Shown one piece after another: positions 61,610-64,000 of a DNA stretch of 64,000 nt (its first letter is position 1; each line of letters opens with the position of its first letter). Where the stretch lies: positions 1-64,000 of the forward strand of contig CACHDI010000007.1 of the NCBI GenBank assembly GCA_902578545.1. The letters are read 5' to 3'. The notes beneath the pieces were generated by a model, which saw only the letters and a list, made by a program, of their open reading frames with translations, ran no database searches and was not told the origin of the DNA. The translations under genes and the position numbers were made by a program. This DNA comes from an uncultured Alphaproteobacteria bacterium. GTDB lineage: Bacteria; Pseudomonadota; Alphaproteobacteria; Rhodobacterales; Rhodobacteraceae.

Positions 61610-64000
61610 TTACATTCTTACTCTTTCAGACTTTGGATCATACATAGGTTTTAAACTGGCTTCCGCAGTTACAATTTCTCCCGCCACATCTATACTATAA
61701 TCAAAGGACAAGATTTCTTCATTAGATAAGTTTTTTGAATCTACATATCCTAATCCAATACAACCACCTAAAGTGTGGCCAAAATTACCTGAAGTTAAGT
61801 ATCCTACAATTTTATTATCCCTCAAAACCGGTTCATTATGATAAATCATTTTACTTGGATCGTTTAATTTGAACTGTAACATTTTTTTACTTGAACCAAT
61901 TTTTCTTTTAGTAAGTATTGACTCTTTTCCTTCAAAATTTTTTTTGGACAAATCTGCAGTAAAAGAAAGACCTGCATCAACTATATGATCTTCATCTGTA
62001 ATATCATGACCAAAATGCCTATATGCTTTTTCAATTCTACAACTATCTAATGCATGAATGCCGCAAAGATTAAACTTCATTTCTTGTTGGAATTTCCATA
62101 TTTCTTCAAAAACATGAGCGCATTGGTCAGAACTTATATAAATTTCCCAACCAAGTTCTCCTACATAACTCACACGATGTGCTCTAGCTAAGCCTGATCC
62201 AATTTCTATATTTTTCCAAGTTCCAAATGGATGAGCTGAATTACTAAAGTTATTTGGAGAAACGCATTCTAATAATTTTCTTGAGTTAGGTCCCATTATT
62301 GAAAGTACTCCTTCTGAAGAGCTTATATCAATAATCATAACCTCATTAGAATTATTTTTCTTATTTAAATAAGACAAATCTCTTTGTAATGTTGCGCATG
62401 GTACAACTAATAAAAAAGATTTTTCACCCAAACGAGAAATTGTAAGGTCAGATTCTATACCACCTTTTTCATTAAGCATTTGCGTATAAACAATTCTTCC
62501 AACTTGTATATTAATTTGAGCAGTACAAATCTCCTGTAAAAAATTTAAAGCACCTTCTCCATCTACCCTTATCTTACCAAATGATGACATATCAAATATA
62601 CCAATATTTTGTCTAACTGCCGTATGTTCTTTTTTTTGATTTTCAAACCAGTTTTGTTTTCCCCATGAATATTGATATTCTGGTTTTTGATTAAAAGTTG
62701 AAAACCAATTAGCTCTTTCATAACCAGCCACTTCACCAAAAACAGCTCCTAGATCTTTCAAGTAGTTATGAAAAGGAGAACGTCTAATATTTCGACTTGT
62801 TTTTGGTTGAAGATATGGAAAATGGTCAGCATATAATAAACCTAAACTTTCCGTTACCCTTTCTTTTAAGTATTTACGATTAATTTGAAAAGGTTCTGCT
62901 CTTCTTAAGTCCACTTCCCAAAGATCGAAAGGTGGAGAACCATTATCAATCCACCTAGCTAACGCCATTCCAGCTCCACCAGAAGAAATTATACCAATCG
63001 AATTATATCCTGCTGCAACCCAGTATCCTTTACAGGTATTCGCTTCTCCTAAATAATATCTGTTGTCCGGAGTAAAACTCTCTGGACCGTTAAAAAAAGT
63101 CCTAATACCAACATTATTTAATAGTGGCATTCTTTTTAAACCAAGAGAAAGTATAGGCTCAAAATGCTCTATATCCTCTGGAAGCTGATCAAAACAAAAA
63201 TCATCAGGAATCCCTTCCATCCCCCATGCTTTTGCTTTGGGCTCAAATGCACCAAGCATCATTTTTCCAGCGTCTTCCTTATAATAAGCACACTCGTCAG
63301 GAACTCTTAGAACTGGTAACTGTTTTAGGTTCTCAATAGGTTCAGTTACAATATAGAAATGTTCACAAGCATGTAATGGAATGTTAACACCACTTTTTAA
63401 TCCTAATTCTCTAGCCCACATCCCAGCACAATTGACAATAACATCAGAAGAAATAATTCCTTTTTCTCCATTTTCCAAAGAATAGTGAATACCCTTCGCA
63501 CAATCATCTTTAATTATTACATCGTCGACCTTAATATTTTCTAAAATTTGAACACCCATATTTCGAGCACCTTTTGCTAATGCAAGTGCAATATTAGCAG
63601 GATCTGCTTGACCGTCTTTTGGCAAAAAAACACCAGATATGACATCCTCCGTATATAAAATAGGATATTTCTCTTTAACCTCTTTCGGGCTAATTTCATG
63701 AACTTCAACATTAAATGCTCTGGCTAGGGCAGCTTGTCTTTGTAATTCTTCTTTTCTACTTTCAGTTAATGCAACTGTAATTGACCCTGTTTGCCTCATA
63801 CCAGTTTCAATCCCAGTTTCATCGGCAAGATTAACATAAAGGTCAGCAGAATACTTTGCTAACCTGGTCATATTTTGTGAATTTCTCAGTTGTCCAATAA
63901 GACCAGCAGCATGCCAAGTTGTACCAGATGTAAGTTTTTTCCTTTCAAGAAGAATTACATCTTTCCAGCCTAATTTAGCCAAATGGTAAGCTACCGAACA
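61610..64000 (-). CDS. Dimethylglycine/sarcosine dehydrogenase-like flavoprotein with GcvT domain, 5' end outside window
   Basis: The frame stays open to base 64000 on the minus strand (visible start CSVAYHLAKLGWKDVILLER), so the N-terminal FAD loop is cut off. The visible 796 residues have a DAO-type FAD domain (TSGTTWHAAGLIGQLRNS, IVNCAGMWARELG), an FAO_M linker (WEVDLRRAEPFQINRKYLKE) and a C-terminal GcvT folate domain (GIFDMSSFGKIRVDGEGALN, RVSYVGELGWEIYI). The family oxidatively demethylates dimethylglycine, sarcosine or similar amines and passes the one-carbon unit to tetrahydrofolate. It is the upstream gene of the MttB-like methyltransferase. Confidence 0.92.
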   Translation of the reverse strand, partial: CSVAYHLAKLGWKDVILLERKKLTSGTTWHAAGLIGQLRNSQNMTRLAKYSADLYVNLADETGIETGMRQTGSITVALTESRKEELQRQAALARAFNVEVHEISPKEVKEKYPILYTEDVISGVFLPKDGQADPANIALALAKGARNMGVQILENIKVDDVIIKDDCAKGIHYSLENGEKGIISSDVIVNCAGMWARELGLKSGVNIPLHACEHFYIVTEPIENLKQLPVLRVPDECAYYKEDAGKMMLGAFEPKAKAWGMEGIPDDFCFDQLPEDIEHFEPILSLGLKRMPLLNNVGIRTFFNGPESFTPDNRYYLGEANTCKGYWVAAGYNSIGIISSGGAGMALARWIDNGSPPFDLWEVDLRRAEPFQINRKYLKERVTESLGLLYADHFPYLQPKTSRNIRRSPFHNYLKDLGAVFGEVAGYERANWFSTFNQKPEYQYSWGKQNWFENQKKEHTAVRQNIGIFDMSSFGKIRVDGEGALNFLQEICTAQINIQVGRIVYTQMLNEKGGIESDLTISRLGEKSFLLVVPCATLQRDLSYLNKKNNSNEVMIIDISSSEGVLSIMGPNSRKLLECVSPNNFSNSAHPFGTWKNIEIGSGLARAHRVSYVGELGWEIYISSDQCAHVFEEIWKFQQEMKFNLCGIHALDSCRIEKAYRHFGHDITDEDHIVDAGLSFTADLSKKNFEGKESILTKRKIGSSKKMLQFKLNDPSKMIYHNEPVLRDNKIVGYLTSGNFGHTLGGCIGLGYVDSKNLSNEEILSFDYSIDVAGEIVTAEASLKPMYDPKSERVRM

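Noticed and set aside
1-64000. CRISPR arrays, insertion sequences, prophage or defence islands
   Set aside because: No regularly spaced repeats, transposase, integrase or phage structural frames are seen; genes are typical alphaproteobacterial core genes.

Overview
The window is a dense, very AT-rich chromosomal segment of an alphaproteobacterium. Markers of the group seen here are GcrA, TrcR (DUF1013), COQ9, a mitochondrial-like aa3 cytochrome oxidase cluster (ctaC-ctaB-coxF-ctaG-ctaE-SURF1), the 46-residue aa3 subunit IV, a zinc-free L31 and a plant-type glutamate-cysteine ligase. Low GC, few-base or overlapping gene junctions, very short intergenic regions, many TTG starts, and an MttB-like methyltransferase next to a dimethylglycine-dehydrogenase-like enzyme suggest a streamlined, probably marine lineage. 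That placement is inference; no rRNA is present to confirm it. I see no tRNA, rRNA, insertion sequence, prophage or CRISPR, and no gene-free stretch longer than 300 bases.

Layout. 1-4.6 kb: the 3' part of gcrA, a DUF1178 gene, lysC and ptsP. 4.6-5.8 kb: an acetyltransferase and a flavin reductase. 5.8-14.6 kb (minus): one long run from ctaC through oxidase assembly genes to thrC, an M16 peptidase, a RimJ-type acetyltransferase and a D-2-hydroxyglutarate/glycolate-dehydrogenase-like flavoprotein; ctaD (oxidase subunit I) is absent from its usual place. 14.7-20.9 kb (plus): tldD, topA and rnr, with rnr broken by a frameshift at an 11-A tract. 20.9-22.9 kb (minus): zapE and trhO. 23.1-27.5 kb (plus): ffh, chorismate mutase, rpsP, rimM, trmD, rplS, rpmE. 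27.5-33 kb: dacA, clpS, an RsmC-like methyltransferase, a degenerate SDR, trcR, COQ9 and rpsU, then the tiny aa3 subunit IV gene. 33.2-38.6 kb: an MBL hydrolase, an acyl-CoA dehydrogenase, tsaC/sua5, a YqgE gene and a stand-alone DsbD alpha-type protein. 38.6-44.9 kb (minus): an RND pump, moaB and a degenerate uracil-DNA-glycosylase-fold gene. 45-47.8 kb (plus): pyrB, a probably non-catalytic pyrC-like gene and plsY. 47.8-56 kb: gshA, rsmE, ubiA, moaE, moaD, pgsA, uvrC, a pteridine-reductase-like SDR and an S49 peptidase. 56.2-60 kb (plus): a class III CoA-transferase, an aldo/keto reductase and an ABC-2 exporter. 60-64 kb (minus): an MttB-like methyltransferase and the FAD/GcvT dehydrogenase that runs off the window.

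The contents are mostly housekeeping: translation and RNA modification, respiration, amino acid, nucleotide and cofactor synthesis, envelope maintenance and cell-cycle control. The observations most worth following are the rnr frameshift, the missing ctaD, the unannotated-size aa3 subunit IV gene, three enzymes with lost catalytic residues (PyrC-like, UDG-like, SDR), a long charged tail on ribosomal protein S16, a candidate small RNA ending at a terminator upstream of uvrC, and the MttB/dehydrogenase pair. I did not find a defence system or another clearly novel multi-gene system.
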